Shown: in pieces, positions 63,618-64,000 of the stretch | How positions within the stretch are numbered: position 1 is the stretch's first letter | Layout: every line of letters starts with the position of its first letter | NCBI RefSeq assembly: GCF_003856495.1 | Contig: NZ_CP034118.1 | Span: 124,001 to 188,000, forward strand | Direction of reading: 5' to 3' | DNA length: 64,000 nucleotides | DNA from: Staphylospora marina | Lineage (GTDB): Bacteria; Bacillota; Bacilli; Thermoactinomycetales; Thermoactinomycetaceae | Notes under the pieces: model-generated | Databases searched by the model: none | The model's input: the letters and a program-made list of their open reading frames with translations, nothing else | Told to the model about the DNA's origin: nothing | Position numbers and translations under genes: made by a program

Positions 63618-64000
63618 GCAAGCAAGAAAAACCCCGCAGAAGAGACGCCGTGCAGTCTGAGTTCATCGAGAAAGTCGTGAACATCAACCGCGTGGCGAAA
63701 GTCGTCAAAGGTGGTCGTCGCTTCAGCTTCAGCGCCCTGGTGGTCGTCGGCGACGGAAAAGGCAAAGTGGGTGCCGCCATCGGCAAAGCCGCCGAAGTGC
63801 CGGAAGCGATCCGCAAGGGCTTCGAAGCCGCCAAGAAGAAAATGATCACCGTTCCGCTGCAAGGCAGCACCATTCCGCATGAAACGATCGGTCACTTCGG
63901 TTCCGGTGAAGTGATCATGAAGCCGGCTTCCAAGGGTACCGGTGTGATCGCCGGCGGTCCGGTCCGCGATGTTCTGATTGCTGCCGGTGTCGGTGACATC
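63614..64000 (+). CDS. rpsE: 30S ribosomal protein S5 (partial, cut by window end)
   Basis: The first 129 codons of S5. TTG start overlapping the L18 stop, with GGAGG nine bases upstream. The double-stranded RNA-binding-like N-terminal domain ([18 protein letters not shown]) and the [17 protein letters not shown] segment are clear; no substitution typical of spectinomycin resistance was noticed. About 37 residues of the usual protein lie beyond the window. Confidence 0.95.
   Translation, partial: MSKQEKPRRRDAVQSEFIEKVVNINRVAKVVKGGRRFSFSALVVVGDGKGKVGAAIGKAAEVPEAIRKGFEAAKKKMITVPLQGSTIPHETIGHFGSGEVIMKPASKGTGVIAGGPVRDVLIAAGVGDI

Overview
The window is a piece of a Gram-positive chromosome of moderately high G+C. 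It reads as a Bacilli genome, and I infer a Thermoactinomycetaceae-like organism. The gene order ctsR-mcsA-mcsB-clpC-radA-disA ... ispD-ispF-gltX-cysE-cysS-mrnC-rlmB-yacP-sigH-rpmG-secE-nusG-rplKAJL-rpoBC-rpsLG-fusA-tuf-S10/spc is the classic Bacillus-type arrangement. Strong AGGAGG ribosome sites, frequent GTG/TTG starts, a CtsR operator, a cysteine T-box and an L10 leader agree with this. The genus is not proven by anything I can see. No rRNA, tRNA, CRISPR array, insertion sequence or prophage was recognised.

Bases 1-16,800 are the accessory part. They begin with two TadE-type pseudopilin genes; the second is fused to an M23 (LytM) peptidoglycan peptidase. Next come a UMF1-type MFS transporter on the minus strand, two tandem degenerate kinase-like genes, a DUF169 gene, a four-gene operon with the layout of Bacillus yknWXYZ (Yip1 protein, HlyD-type adaptor, ATPase, MacB/FtsX permease), and a site-2 protease. 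A minus-strand block follows: a lipoprotein, a NarL-type response regulator with its histidine kinase, and an ABC-2 exporter whose permease is broken by two frameshifts. It ends with two unannotated short ORFs, one of which has a full promoter, ribosome site and terminators.

Bases 16,800-36,000 hold an MgtC-like protein and the protein-quality-control operon ctsR-mcsA-mcsB-clpC under a CtsR box. These are followed by radA, disA, pssA, a divergent pair (a small conserved protein and carD), the PIN/TRAM protein YacL, the isoprenoid genes ispD and ispF, gltX, a cysteine T-box controlling cysE-cysS, and the RNA-processing genes mrnC, rlmB and yacP, then sigH.

Bases 36,000-64,000 are the transcription and translation superoperons: rpmG, secE, nusG, rplK, rplA, L10 leader, rplJ, rplL, a methyltransferase, rpoB, rpoC, an L7Ae-like protein, rpsL, rpsG, fusA and tuf. 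Two antisense DUF1963 paralogues sit between tuf and rpsJ. The S10/spc cluster then runs from rpsJ to rpsE, which is cut by the window end. RpoB carries Asn where most bacteria have the rifampicin-pocket His (residue 482 here).

The most interesting points are the TadE-M23 fusion, the tandem pseudokinases, the 43-residue expressed-looking ORF at 15730-15861, the natural RpoB His-to-Asn change, and the antisense DUF1963 pair inside the ribosomal supercluster.
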